NCBI GenBank assembly: GCA_030847615.1
Contig: JAUMIR010000004.1
Coordinates: forward strand, 226,590,501-226,654,500
Length of the DNA stretch: 64,000 nt
Origin: Gambelia wislizenii
Taxonomy: Eukaryota; Chordata; Lepidosauria; Squamata; Crotaphytidae
Direction: 5' to 3'
Part shown: positions 33,791-44,457 of the stretch, one piece after another
Position numbering within the stretch: position 1 is the first letter of the stretch
How the letters are laid out: every line of letters starts with the position of its first letter
Program-made: the position numbers and the translations under genes
The notes under the pieces: model-generated
What the model was told of the DNA's origin: nothing
Seen by the model: the letters and a program-made list of their open reading frames with translations, nothing else
Databases searched by the model: none

Positions 33791-35036
33791 ATTAACAGAA
33801 TTTTTTCTTTTTAGTATAAAGGTGAAACTGCCCATTTATTATCCAATCCAGTCCTCTATTATAATCTTTCATCACCACCAACACACACCAAAAGCAGGTT
33901 CTGAAAGCAGCCATCCTCCCTGATCGTATTAGAAAGATGCAATTATATCTCCAGCAGTCCACAGTCCAAGGAGAGGCAGGTATCTCAGGCTGTAGTGTCA
34001 GGATGAGGTGACTACTGCTCAAACCATGGGCTGCTGGTGAATTACAAGAGAATTAAAAGAGGAAGATGTATCTTCTTTTTTTATGATTCCAGTAATTGGG
34101 AGAGTAGGCAGTTCGCTTTCTTTTGAAACACTTGTATTATTGATTACTATTAGCAGGCTTTAAACCTATTTTTGGGACGGGGAGAGCAAATGGAGCATTT
34201 GAAAAGAGATGCAAGTGCACATCTTCTACTTTCAATTCTTCACTCAAAGAAAGCTGGTCTAAGGAACAGAGTACCAATGGACAGAACACAACTATGGCTC
34301 CTCCTCCTCCTCCTCAATGCAAAATACATTATGAAAAACACTTCCCCTTAGCCAGGAGAAGCAAACCAGGCATTGCTTACAGGACACAGCAAAGTAAGAA
34401 AGATGTGTGAAAGGCAAGAAACTTAATCATTGAAACTCAGGGAAAGAACATGGAACTGATTTACTGTGAAGGTGCTGCCAATGTCAATAGAATATGTATG
34501 ACTGGTGGGGGTATGGTAGCCCAGGTATTTTTTCATCCTTGCTCTTAAGAGCTTAGGGCACTGAGCTACTCAGTGCTGAATACATTTTTCAAGCTCTACT
34601 GACAAGGTGCTGATCAATTTATCTGGATATGACATGAAGGCCAGGTGAAGAAAATACACTGCGACTCAGGCAGCTTTGCTGATTTGCAAGAAAGTAATTG
34701 ATGTGATCCTATAGGAACAAAAAAGGTGGTGGTTAGTGACGGTGCTAATATATGAACCCAGTAACTAGGAAAACAGGATCTCAAATCAGAAACGAAAATA
34801 ATACTATTTACAGTATGCACACCTGGCGGTTTCACACTGTGGTTTTTATGTTCAACAGCAAAAAAGGAAAAGAGACATGAAGAAGCAAGCACTAAAATGT
34901 GTTCTGGGGTGGGCAGAATGGGACAACTATAAATTTAAATTACTCATGACAAGGTTTTAAACAAAACTGAACAAAACTTGCTCTGTTCTCTAGAATTAAC
35001 CAAAAGCCACTCTCTAGGAAAAAGATTTTAACATAG
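33791..35036. other. Intronic DNA with no assigned feature
   Basis: A short CTC run at 34302-34316. No exon or transposon ends recognised. Confidence 0.4.
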
Positions 35037-35038
35037 CT

Positions 35039-35161
35039 TTTCCCAAACCTGCTGCCTCGCCAGGTGTGCTGGACTACAGCTCCCAGAATCCCCAAAATAT
35101 TACTGGCTGGTTTATGGGGAGTTGTAGTCCAACACATCTGGAAGGCAACAGATTGGGGAAA
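35039..35161. mobile_element. Palindromic hAT-like MITE
   Basis: TTCCCAAACCTGCTGCC with GTGTGCTGGACTACAGCTCC at the left is the inverse complement of GAGTTGTAGTCCAACACATC and GGCAACAGATTGGGGAAA at the right. Confidence 0.75.
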
Positions 35162-35358
35162 TCTAAGATTCTTACAAGAACAAAAACAGTTGTAGGAGCG
35201 AAGATTCAGCTAAACCCTTGGATGCCTTCCTCAGTTCATATCAGGAATAGCCTCCAGCCCAACTCAGCATGTTCAGGTAGTTTTTTGGAAGGTCTTACCT
35301 GACAAGCTGAAAGTCTAGAAACAAATTCCTTTAACAAACAAGCAAACAAACAAATTAC

Positions 35359-35535
35359 CATGCCCATTAGGAACTTGTTTCTGTGTTTTTCCTTTCCTAG
35401 GCGTCGACTGGCATGATGTTGAAGCATTGTTTGTGGCCACCTTTGTGTCTTCTGTTTCTTCCTCTTCTTCCTCTTCCTCTTCTTCATCCTGAGAGCTTCC
35501 AAAATATACCATGTTGCTGGGCAGCGCGGGAGAAC
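35359..35535 (-). CDS. JARID2: JARID2 coding exon b (acidic tract)
   Basis: The translation begins [16 protein letters not shown], runs into an uninterrupted run of glutamates, and continues through [16 protein letters not shown]. The order matches JARID2 directly after exon a. The acceptor is TTATCAG at 35536-35542 and the donor GTAATTTG at 35351-35358, which is weaker than consensus at +5/+6. The glutamate run comes from a CTT/CCT repeat on the plus strand (35449-35485), so its length may vary between individuals. The GTC valine codon is split between this exon (G) and the next (TC). Confidence 0.92.
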
Positions 35536-36322
35536 CTGATAACAAGCCAAGTACACAGATGTCACTGAACTGCACACAGCTATTAACTCATATTAAAAGA
35601 TAGCATTTGAACAATTCTGGGTAAATGCTCAAGGGGGCTGATAAGAACATTGGGGATTTAGGTTTTCTAAACCTGGTTTTCCCATCCCTGCTTCTATATC
35701 CTTAACAACAGCATGGTACACTGAAAGTTAGCAGTGGAAACTTAATAGTTTCACCTTTTAAAATTTCTATGTGTCAAGCACTAGTCAAAGGTATAAGTGC
35801 AGGGATGGGACAGGTAGCAACTATTTGGTTTGGAAATCTCTTCTATCGAGTAGCACAGGGGGCAGAGCATACTTCTAAGGATGCTTTAGCTACATCTGCT
35901 AAAGCCATATTTGTTTGACAGGGATCTCTGAACCCCAACCTTTCCTATTCCTTGTAGCAGTCTTGGTAGACGTAAAGGATGTCTTTGATGTGAGAACAGC
36001 AGACACAAGCTTGTTTTTCATGCATTTTCCTGACCCACCTAGGAAGTCTTGAGTTTCTACATTTTACTTCATATAATAACTAATCAGAAAGGGCTGCTGC
36101 ACACTATCTGTATCCTGTACATTACTCTCTAAAAGCTTGGCCTCTAATGGATTAAACACTTATCAAAATCTCTGGCCAACTACCTTCCTTCCTTCAGTTA
36201 CTAATTTAGGCTTTATGGACCTTCACTCTTACTGTTATTTATAGGTTTGGACTATGTATATTTTTCTAACATGACAAATTTATTATTTAATATATATGTA
36301 TGTATGACACAGTATGTATGTT
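35536..36322. other. Intronic DNA with no assigned feature
   Basis: Intron between exons a and b adjoining the acceptor of exon b. Nothing recognised. Confidence 0.4.
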
Positions 36323-36324
36323 TA

Positions 36325-37119
36325 CAGCAGGACGCCTGTATCCATGGGAGATTGGTTCCAGGCTCCACTATGGATAACGAAATCCATAGATAATAGCGCA
36401 GACTGGCGACCGCCAATGGAACTCCCCCCCCCCCCAGAAGGGAGAAAGGAGCTAAGCTCTCCTCCCTCCCTCCCTTCTCCATCTACCCTCCGCAAGCCTC
36501 ACCGTACCGCTGGAAGCCCAGCACAGAAGGGAGGTGACAGGCAAGTTCTCATTCTCCCACTTTCCTCCCTTCTCTCTCCACACACCCCGCCAGCTTCACT
36601 GTACTGCTGGATCCCAACCCCCCCATGGAGAAGGGAGAAAGGAGGTGAGCTCCCTCCTCCCACCCTTCTCTGTCCAACCCCCCCTCTGCCAGCTTCACTG
36701 CACCTCCAGAATCCCGGCAGAGAAGGGAGGTGGGAGGTGAGCTCTCCCCCTCCCCTCCCTTCTCCATACACCACCACCCGGCCAGTTTCACTGTGCCACC
36801 AGAACCCACCCAACCCCCGCAGAGAAGGGAGAAAGGAGGTGAGCTCCCTCCCTTCTCCATCCACCCCCACCACCAACTTCACCGCGCTGTCAGAAGCCCT
36901 GCAGAGAAGGGAGGTGGGAGGCGAGGCCTCCTCCTCCCTCCCTTCTCCGTCTACCCCCTACCAGCTTCACTGCGCTGCCGGAACCCACCCTCCCCCCCCC
37001 GCTCAGAGAAGGGGAAAAGGAGGCGAGCTCCCTCCTCCCTCTACCACCACCCCCACCATTGCCATCTGTGGATAACTGAATCAGCGGATGGCGAATCAGC
37101 GGGTGCGGGGGTGCTACTG
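36325..37119 (-). mobile_element. Tigger-like MITE carrying an internal minisatellite, second copy
   Basis: The left end CAGCAGGACGCCTGTATCCA and right end CGGGTGCGGGGGTGCTACTG correspond in inverse orientation to the 17567-18108 element. TA precedes the left end; the right flank reads GATA. Between 36410 and 37060 lie six to seven imperfect units of about 90-100 bp, each with a CAGCTTCACTG-type start and GAGAAGGGAG core. Long frames here are low-complexity artefacts. Confidence 0.82.
36410..37060. repeat. Minisatellite of ~95-bp GC-rich units
   Basis: Unit starts are recognisable at CAAGCCTCACCGTACCGCTG, CCAGCTTCACTGTACTGCTG, CCAGCTTCACTGCACCTCC, CCAGTTTCACTGTGCCACC, AACTTCACCGCGCTGTC and CAGCTTCACTGCGCTGCC. 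Each is followed by GAGAAGGGAG and a C/T-rich end. Confidence 0.85.
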
Positions 37120-37337
37120 GATATCCTGACTCTGTTTAGTTTCATTTACGAGTGCTAGTCACCACAGTCTTTCAACATAATTACCTCAGGACCTGTTCTA
37201 CTGCCATTTGCTTTATTAAATCCTTGCAGAAAGATGTTCAAATAAAAGAGGTTTTAAGGTTTTGGTTGTTTTTATTCATATATTTATAACTGGAAAACCT
37301 TGTGTCAATAAAAAGATCATGCTTCCCCATCATTCTT

Positions 37338-37400
37338 AAACACTGCTGTGATGTGTCAGTGATTTCGGTAACATTATTTCCCATCAGCTTTTGGACATGA
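37338..37400 (+). repeat. 63-bp direct repeat, copy 1
   Basis: It starts AAACACTGCTGTGATGTGTC and ends TTTTGGACATGA. Copy 2 is at 38192-38254 with two mismatches. Confidence 0.92.
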
Positions 37401-37869
37401 AGCCTGCTTGGGTTGTTCAGCGCCATACTACCTTTATATGGGCTGCAGCCAGTAAAAGGATGACAGATTCTTTGAATACAGGATCTCTCCCTCCCCATAA
37501 AAAGAAACATCCCCCCCTCCAAGTCTACTCTCTTAGAAATATTTAAATATGGCAAATCTGGTTTATGAAGGATGGGCTTTAAACTTGATGATTTTATTTC
37601 TCTTAAACCAATATTGCCCTGCTTTTTGACCTGGGAGAGAGTAATGTTGTGGCTGGAGAAAGTGGGGAGGAGAGAGAGACAGCCAACAGAAAACAACGCC
37701 CACTGTGTTAAGAATAGATTGGCAAATGCCCCTGTATGCTTTCAAAATGAAAGCTTAAAACTTTAAACAGTCACGTTTTAATTATTTTTTTAAAAAAATA
37801 TCTTAAATGTATGGAACATGTTGGTTGAGACAATCAAATGTAACAAACCTATATAAACATGATCTAAAC

Positions 37870-38190
37870 CAGTGGTTCTTAACCTGTGGTCTGTGGAGCC
37901 CCATGGGACCGCAGTGTCCTCACAGGCTTGAAGGCTGCTTGGTTCCCCTCCTCCCCACAGTGAAGCAGCCACATGACAGGAGCCAAGGCAAAGGCTGGCT
38001 GGCTAGCTTGGCCTGCACGTTGCCATTCAATCTGCTCCAGCCACAAACTTGCAGGAAGAAGCAGGAGAAAAGTCTTCCCTACCCCTCCAATGCCTCTGAA
38101 GGAAGGTTTAATGGATGGTGTAATTGTATTATATTATTAGTAGTAGTAATAGTAGTAGTAGCAGTAGTAGTAGTTGTTATGGTTTTAAAT
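37870..38190 (+). mobile_element. hAT non-autonomous element, right end lost
   Basis: It begins CAGTGGTTCTTAACCTGTGG after a plausible target site ATCTAAAC and follows the same interior as the 51097 copy (GCAGCCACATGACAGGAGCC, TTAATGGATGGTGTAATTGT). It ends after a TAG-type triplet run (38136-38175) without its terminal repeat, directly before copy 2 of the 63-bp repeat. Confidence 0.8.
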
Positions 38191-38191
38191 C

Positions 38192-38254
38192 AAACACTGC
38201 TGTGATGTATCAGTGATTTGGGTAACATTATTTCCCATCAGCTTTTGGACATGA
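38192..38254 (+). repeat. 63-bp direct repeat, copy 2
   Basis: 61 of 63 bases match 37338-37400. It sits where the right end of the hAT element should be. Confidence 0.92.
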
Positions 38255-38271
38255 GAGTCATTGGTCTAAAC

Positions 38272-38403
38272 CAGGGTTTCTTAAACTTTTTCCACTAGTG
38301 ACCCCTTTTCACCCGAAAAACTTATATGCAACACCAGGTATATAAAATAGGTCTAGAAACCTTTTACCATATGGGGTTGTGACACACACTTTAAGAAACT
38401 TTG
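38272..38403. mobile_element. Short hAT MITE with perfect 8-bp target duplication
   Basis: The left end is CAGGGTTTCTTAAAC and the right end TTTAAGAAACTTTG. GTCTAAAC flanks it on both sides (38264-38271 and 38404-38411). Confidence 0.87.
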
Positions 38404-38411
38404 GTCTAAAC

Positions 38412-38885
38412 AATTATACACAGTACTAGCTGGACCCAGCATACCATACGCTGTTGAAATCTCCCCCAAATGCTCAGTAGACCTCACAACAACACTGTAA
38501 GGTAGGCAGGTAGGTTTATAAATTCCTCCTCCCCCTTCTCAGCATTCCACACTTTTCCAGGAATTGCTGAGGGTGAGTTGCTCTGTTGCCCTGCTGCTGT
38601 TGTGGCTGCCACCAGTTGACTGCCAGGGTCCTGTCACAAAGTTAGCAGTGGCGTCCTGCCACCGCTGCCAATTGACTGCCTGGGTCCCGTCGCAGGCAGC
38701 CCACTGCCTCTGCCAGTGGACTGCCTGAGTCCTAACCTGGGCCGCAGACTGAGTTGCAGGAGTGGATTGTGAGGTGGAGAGGAAATTTGCATGTGGGTGG
38801 TGATTGGTTGGGTGTGTTTCCTGAGCAGCCAATCAGTACACTGGAAAAGGCAACATACCCAAGAGAATTATATATATAGATATTC
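38412..38885. mobile_element. Unclassified interspersed repeat
   Basis: It starts with GTACTAGCTGGACCCAGCAT and ends in AATTATATATATAGATA, a start and end I associate with a common reptile interspersed repeat without being able to name the family. Internal direct repeats of GCCACCAGTTGACTGCCAGG, GCTGCCAATTGACTGCCTGG and CTGCCAGTGGACTGCCTGAG lie at 38609-38730. Confidence 0.5.
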
Positions 38886-38989
38886 TTCACGTCAGGTAGC
38901 AGACACCAAAACAAATCTAAAAATTCAAAACAAATGGAATAAACCCAGAAATAAAGTATACTGAGAGACATTCCACTGGACTACAGTAT

Positions 38990-39450
38990 CAGCATGGCAT
39001 AGTAGTTTGAGTGTTGGATTACAACTCTGGAGACCAGGGTTCAAATTCCACTCAGCCACAAAACCCACTGGGTGACCTTGGGCATGCCACACTTTGGAGA
39101 TTTTCAGACTACACTGTTATAGTGTTACTATTCCACTTTAATGGCTCTGGCTGCCTCCTCTGGAATTCTGGAGTTCGTAGTTTAGTGAGGCCTAAGAGCT
39201 CTGGCTGAGAGTTATAAATGCCCCTCCCTAAACTGCAAATCCCAGGATTCAACAGGAGGCAGCCATAGCAAATAAAGTGGAATAATAACACTATAACAGT
39301 GTTGTCTGAAAATCTAGTTTCTCAGCCTCAGTAGAAGGCAATGGCAAACCTCCTCTGAAACAGTCTTTCCAAGAAAACCTCATGATAGATTCTTCTCAGG
39401 GTCACCATAGGTTGGAAACAACTTGAAGGCACACAACAACAACAAACAAT
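38990..39450 (+). mobile_element. ACA-type SINE interrupted by a MITE
   Basis: The head reads ATGGCATAGTAGTTTGAGTG with the B-box-like GGTTCAAATTCC. After the MITE at 39098-39314 it resumes CTCAGCCTCAGTAGAAGGCA and ends TTGAAGGCACACAACAACAA, the ACA tail for which the family is named. Confidence 0.88.
39098..39314. mobile_element. 217-bp palindromic MITE inside the SINE
   Basis: AGATTTTCAGACTACACTGT and GTTGTCTGAAAATCT at the ends, and CACTGTTATAGTGTTACTAT against AATAACACTATAACAGTG just inside, form a long inverted repeat. It has the same length as the 23398 element and a related centre. Confidence 0.85.
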
Positions 39451-42345
39451 GCCATACAGTGGAAAGCTTTCAAGTCACCAAAAATTCTCCATCAACTTGA
39501 ATGGAACAGTGGTTAAATATAACACTTAAGAAGAGAAATGGAAGCTCAAACTTGGTAAGTAACCCTCTTGTTGGCAATGTTAACAGAAAATGCAATTACT
39601 GATCAAAATATTTTTGGACATCAAAAACTGATTTTGTTTCCTCCTGACTTAATACAATCCCCCCCCCCGAAAAGGGAACTATGTCTCAACCAATCAGATC
39701 AAGAATACAGACAGCACCTGGTTTGCCAAAAGTAACATTTCATTGCTCTTCAGGATTAACTGGGAGAGTGTCCATAATATTTACTGAAGTGCAAACTAAA
39801 TGCTTTCATCTGGACAGAAATCAAACTTGAAAGCTACAACCATTCCAGCCCAAGAAAGGACTGTGTAATTTGGGCTGTGGATTGGGGTGGGAGGAAGCTG
39901 GATTGTTCTATGTTAAATTTGCCCAGACTCCATCTCCCCCTTTTCTGATCCTTTTTTCTTTTTCTCACAATTAAACATAGCCTAGCTGTGTTCTTGAGAA
40001 ACACTAAAACAATTCAAGCTGTCACAGTGATTTAAGGATGAAGACAAGTCAAGATATATAGGCCTAAAGCCTGACCCAGTAAACATATAGCATGCCAAAT
40101 GCTACATTTCTGAAGGATTAGAGGGTCCAATCTTCTTCTCTTCCCTCACTCCCCACATCAGGCAGGGGTGGTGTTAAAGACTAGATATAGGTAAATATCC
40201 TAGATATGTTGCCTTGCCTTCGCCTCAGTACTCATAAGGCCTGACTTCTATGCAGGCCTCTAAGCCAACACAAATGTGATCTGACCCATTAAAAGGCTGC
40301 TTTCATACTTGCCAGCATGATGTAAAGGACTCACAGTGTAAATGAGAATTAGCTCTGTAGCTTTCAAGAGAGCAAGACCAACTGTGCATACACTGTAGCT
40401 CTCTGAGGAGTGATGGCATAGACAAACTGTGCTGGTGCCTCCATAAACAGGAGAAGTGCTTGGTTGGGTCAATTTAAAGTCTGCATGCAAGGTGAGGAAC
40501 AGAAAGACAGACTGCCCTTCAAAGTATGTGCCCTCCATCACTAGTGGAGCATGAACAGCCTGGTATTATGGCTATGACATACAGTCCAATTTCTTCTCCT
40601 CCCCACCTTCAAAGCAGCTAGTGAAATCAGTGGAGCATGGGATATTTGTTTATTCTTTGTGAGAAAGAATCGGGAGAAAGTTTGAGATTGTTTATTTTTT
40701 GTGGGATGGGAACAGGAGGAGTGGGGAGTCAGAGAGAAGTGAGAATCTTTGGCCAAAAGATAATTTTTAAAAAAACAAAAAAACACCACCCCAAACCCTT
40801 TCTTTTCTCCCCTTCCACATAAGGCAGAAAGTGGTGAGAATGATAGTGTTGGTTAATATAAAAACAACAACAACAACAACAACACAACTGAAGGCATATA
40901 TTTTTCATCAAGTGCTCAGTGTGTGTTTAATTATTATATTCAGTTTTGGTGTGTATCATTTGAATGGATATTCCTCTTGGATGACTTCAAACAACTGGAT
41001 CAAACTGGCATTTTAGATTTCAGAGCAAATGTAAATACATACTGATAAAGTGTGGGAAATGCTGATAAACAGTATATTCATACTAAAATTGTTCTTCTGG
41101 GATTATGCACTGATCAAAATATTTGGTCCAGACTGTCATCTGGACATTTGAAAAGTGTCTCAATTCAATTTGGACTGAAATGGAAATAGCGCGGTTCAAC
41201 TCAAATCATGGATCTGAAACAAGATTCAAAAATCCAAAGAACCGTGCCTTCTACTATCATGGGAAATCCAAAAAAAAAAAAAAACTACAGATTTTTGCTT
41301 GTTTTGACAGAATGGGATGGGGGGGGAGACTTAAACTGATGTCCAAACACCTTAAATTCTCTAGCCCTTAGACAGGATGGGAGCAACACTGCCCCCAAGA
41401 AGACCTCAGAGGCCCACAGATCCCTGCACCCCCCACAACTGTCGGGTATTGTTGTTGTTGTTTGTACCTTCTGTTACCTGGGAAAACTTCACTGTGGTTT
41501 TGGCCCCATCTTTTAGGCCCAGGAGAGGGCCTTTTTACATCAGGAAATAATCCAAAAGTCCATTCTGGGATTCACCTCCCGTTAGGAAAAAAAGGCCTGT
41601 GCTGAGCCTAAAATGGTGCAGGGAAGGGAGAACATGGCAAAATGTCCCCATGCCTCCTCAAGGACGTCTATGGGGCAAAAATGTTTTTCATACTTTTTTT
41701 TCCTTTTTTTTTTTTTAAATCCTGCAGGGCCCAGGCAAGGCACTCTCCCCAACCCTGCCTTATCCCTATCCTAAAATGTCTGAAAGTTTCTTGCATGTGT
41801 ATGTCTATTATGGTTGTTGTTTTCATACAAATTGTCCCCAAGAAACCTTCTGTGAAGGAAGATGAGGAACAGAAATAAATACCTCCTCCCAGTTTGAGGA
41901 CTCCATTTTGTTTTTGTTTTTTAAATGCATTTCAGAATATCTGTGCACTGACCTTTACAATTTCAAATCAGCTATATTACCCAATGGAAGTTTAAAGACG
42001 AGATTACTATTATTATTTATTTAGGGCAGAGATGAGCCTGTTTGCTTTTTTTTTCCCACTGTAGGATCACAAACATATTGAGGCCATGAAGCAAATAAAA
42101 TCTCATTTCGCTCCCCAATGGTTCCATTTTTAAGAAGCCCTTTCATAAGTGCATCAATAAATTTGTAGTTTGCTTTGAAATGTACTTGTGTTTAACCTAA
42201 GCCCAAAATGAATGCAGCTGAAGGAGACCTAATGTTACCAAGGAGGTTATTAAGGTTATTGGGTACAGTAAGTACTTGTGTAGAGGAACTGAAGAACTCT
42301 ATGTGTACTGTTCTTTTAGATACTCAGCTTTATGCTACAAGACCT
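39451..42345. other. Intronic DNA with no assigned feature apart from an AAC run
   Basis: An (AAC)n run lies at 40862-40885 and homopolymer patches at 39660, 41270 and 41700. No exon or transposon ends recognised. Confidence 0.4.
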
Positions 42346-42349
42346 TTGA

Positions 42350-42402
42350 CAGTCCTCTGCCTTAAAATCTGATGCCCCATCAGATTTTAAGGCAGTGGAC
42401 TG
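42350..42402. repeat. Near-perfect 25-bp hairpin with 3-nt loop
   Basis: The left arm CAGTCCTCTGCCTTAAAATC plus TGATG pairs with CATCAGATTTTAAGGCAGTG plus GACTG, 24 of 25 positions, separated by CCC. No larger transposon ends were found around it. Confidence 0.92.
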
Positions 42403-43128
42403 CCAAATATGCACACAATTAAGCTGCTGGTGCCCTTGGAAATCAAAGTACTGCATAAAGTTCTGATTGCCCAGCATCTAAGAAAAGGGGATTTTATATT
42501 CTATTTCCTTCCAAGATACTCAAAACTGGCCATAACATCATTCTCCATTACCTTCTACATAAGCAGTTTGTCTATGAGCAAGCTATCTGAAAGGGCTCAA
42601 ATCAAATTAATATAGCTCAATTTGGACTCAGTGCAAAAATAACTCATTTAGGCTAAGACACACTTTGAACCAGAAGGCAAAAAAGGGGGAAATTGAGGGT
42701 GAAACCTTAAAATGTTACTGAAAAAGTACGAAATTTAATAAAATGCTTCATCCTTTTCAGTGCTATACTATATGTACATATTATATACAAAGGTTATAAA
42801 TTATAATTAAACAACCCATGCTGAGAGAAGGTAATAAACAGGAAGGACAGGTTGCTTACCTGTAACCATAGATCTTCGTGTGGTCTTCTGTGAATTCACA
42901 CAGCTGGTTACTCCTGCGCCTGCGCAGAGCATCAGAACCTTCTAGAAACGCTAGGCAGAATATGCTTTGATACATGTTTGGCGGTAATGCCACCTACCCT
43001 AACGGTCCCTTATAAGGGCTTCCCATCTAAATCCCCTCAGTTCTTGAATGATGCCGCAATCTGCAGCATCAGGAACATTAAGTATGTTTATATGATGTAG
43101 TAGGACATAGAGGGGAGGATGGGCGGGT

Positions 43129-43222
43129 CTGTGTGAATTCACAGAAGACCACTCGAAGATCTATGGTTACAGGTAAGCAACCTGTCCATCTTCTTCATGG
43201 TCTCTGTGAATCACACAGCTGG
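43129..43222. repeat. Internal complementary region of DIRS-2
   Basis: CTATGGTTACAGGTAAGCAA plus CCTGTCC is the inverse complement of the left edge (42845 onward). From 43188 ATCTTCTTCATGGTCTCTGT is the inverse complement of the right edge (to 49062). The joint at 43187/43188 fixes both element ends. Confidence 0.93.
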
Positions 43223-43439
43223 GTGTAGACTAGCAAGCTTCACTCTTGGAGGCGGGAATGTCCTACACCAAGTATACCATATATACAGACACCTGAGATT
43301 GAAACATTAAGAACACATTGTTAAGTAAACTGATCAAAGCACATATGACAACAATGGCTTGGCAACATGAACACTCACTCATTGAATAGAGGATAACAGA
43401 ACAGCCTTCCCAAAGGCAGCCTCGTTCCTAGAACGAGAG

Positions 43440-44457
43440 TCAAGTCTGTAGTGAGAAAAAAAAGTCAAAGGTGATGACCAGGTTGCAGCTCTGTAAATGT
43501 CCTCTAAAGGCACTCCAGAGAGAAAAGCTGTCGAAGTAGAGACAGCTCTTGTAGAGGGTCCTCGAATCCGTGATGGCAGAGGTTTCTTTGCCAGTTGGTA
43601 GCAGAGAGCAATGGTTGAGAGGAAATGGGCTGTCTGAGTTTCGAGTCAGCATAAGACACAAACAGTCTGGGTGACTTCCTGTGGGACGCAGTCTGTTGAA
43701 TGTAGAAAGCTAGAGCCCTCCTGACGTCCATGAGATGGAGGGTGCGTTCGAATTCGTCCTTCGGGTCCTGCATCAGAGCAGGGAGAGTGATGGATTGGTT
43801 GATATGGAAGCTGGACACCACCTTCGGAAGGAAGGACATGTCCGGACGGAGCACAAATTTGTGTTTGTGGAAAACAGTCTATGGAGGATCAGACCTCAAG
43901 GCACTGAGCTCACCAGCCAGAAGCGCCGAAATGATGGCCACAAGGAAGGCAGTCTTCCAGGATAGGAGTCGCAGATCACTAGAAGCCAAAGCTTCAAACG
44001 GTCAGCGAACCAACTGGGAAAGGACCAGTTCGAGGCTCCAAACCGGGGTCGGTTTGGTCACCGGAGGGTGCAGGTTGGCAAAACCTCTCAAAAATTTCTT
44101 TACCATCGCATCAACAAAGGGGGATGGGTGACCTCTCGCCTGGAACTCTACGGAGATAGCTGCCAAGTAGCACCGGATCGAGGAAAGCGACAGGCCCACC
44201 AAAGACAATTGGAGAAGAAACTCCAGTACTGTCGGGATAGAGAACGGTTCAGGACTCGGTGCCCGGGAGGCCATGAAAGCTTCGTACTTCTTCCACTTGT
44301 AGTGGTACGACTTTCGAGTGGACGGCCTTTGGGCAGCATCGATGACAGCCTGGACGTCTGGATGAAGAGCTGCAGATTGTGTTGGTGCCGAGGTTGAACC
44401 CGAGAGTCTCGAACCCGAAGGTCGAATTACAGAGTCAATCTCCACAATGGCAGACAC
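43440..44457 (-). pseudogene. DIRS-2 tyrosine recombinase (broken)
   Basis: The N-terminal SAM-like part (44457-44002) includes RPSTRKSYHYKWKKYEAFMA and SSIRCYLAAISVEFQARGHP. A TGA stop follows near 44002. The same frame then continues with KTAFLVAIISALLAGELSAL and LRPDMSFLPKVVSSFH. A frameshift near 43565 leads to the C-terminal block STRAVSTSTAFLSGVPLEDI ending FFSHY, the presumed nucleophile. The first catalytic arginine position reads leucine (ISALL where DIRS-3 has TSAR), and the histidine before STR reads proline. It overlaps the polymerase ORF by about 30 bp in another frame. Confidence 0.87.

Noticed and set aside
36314..37158. Long overlapping open frames on both strands (up to 253 codons)
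   Set aside because: They lie in the GC-rich minisatellite of a MITE. The peptides are proline- and serine-rich repeats of the array with no homology, and frames are open on both strands at once.
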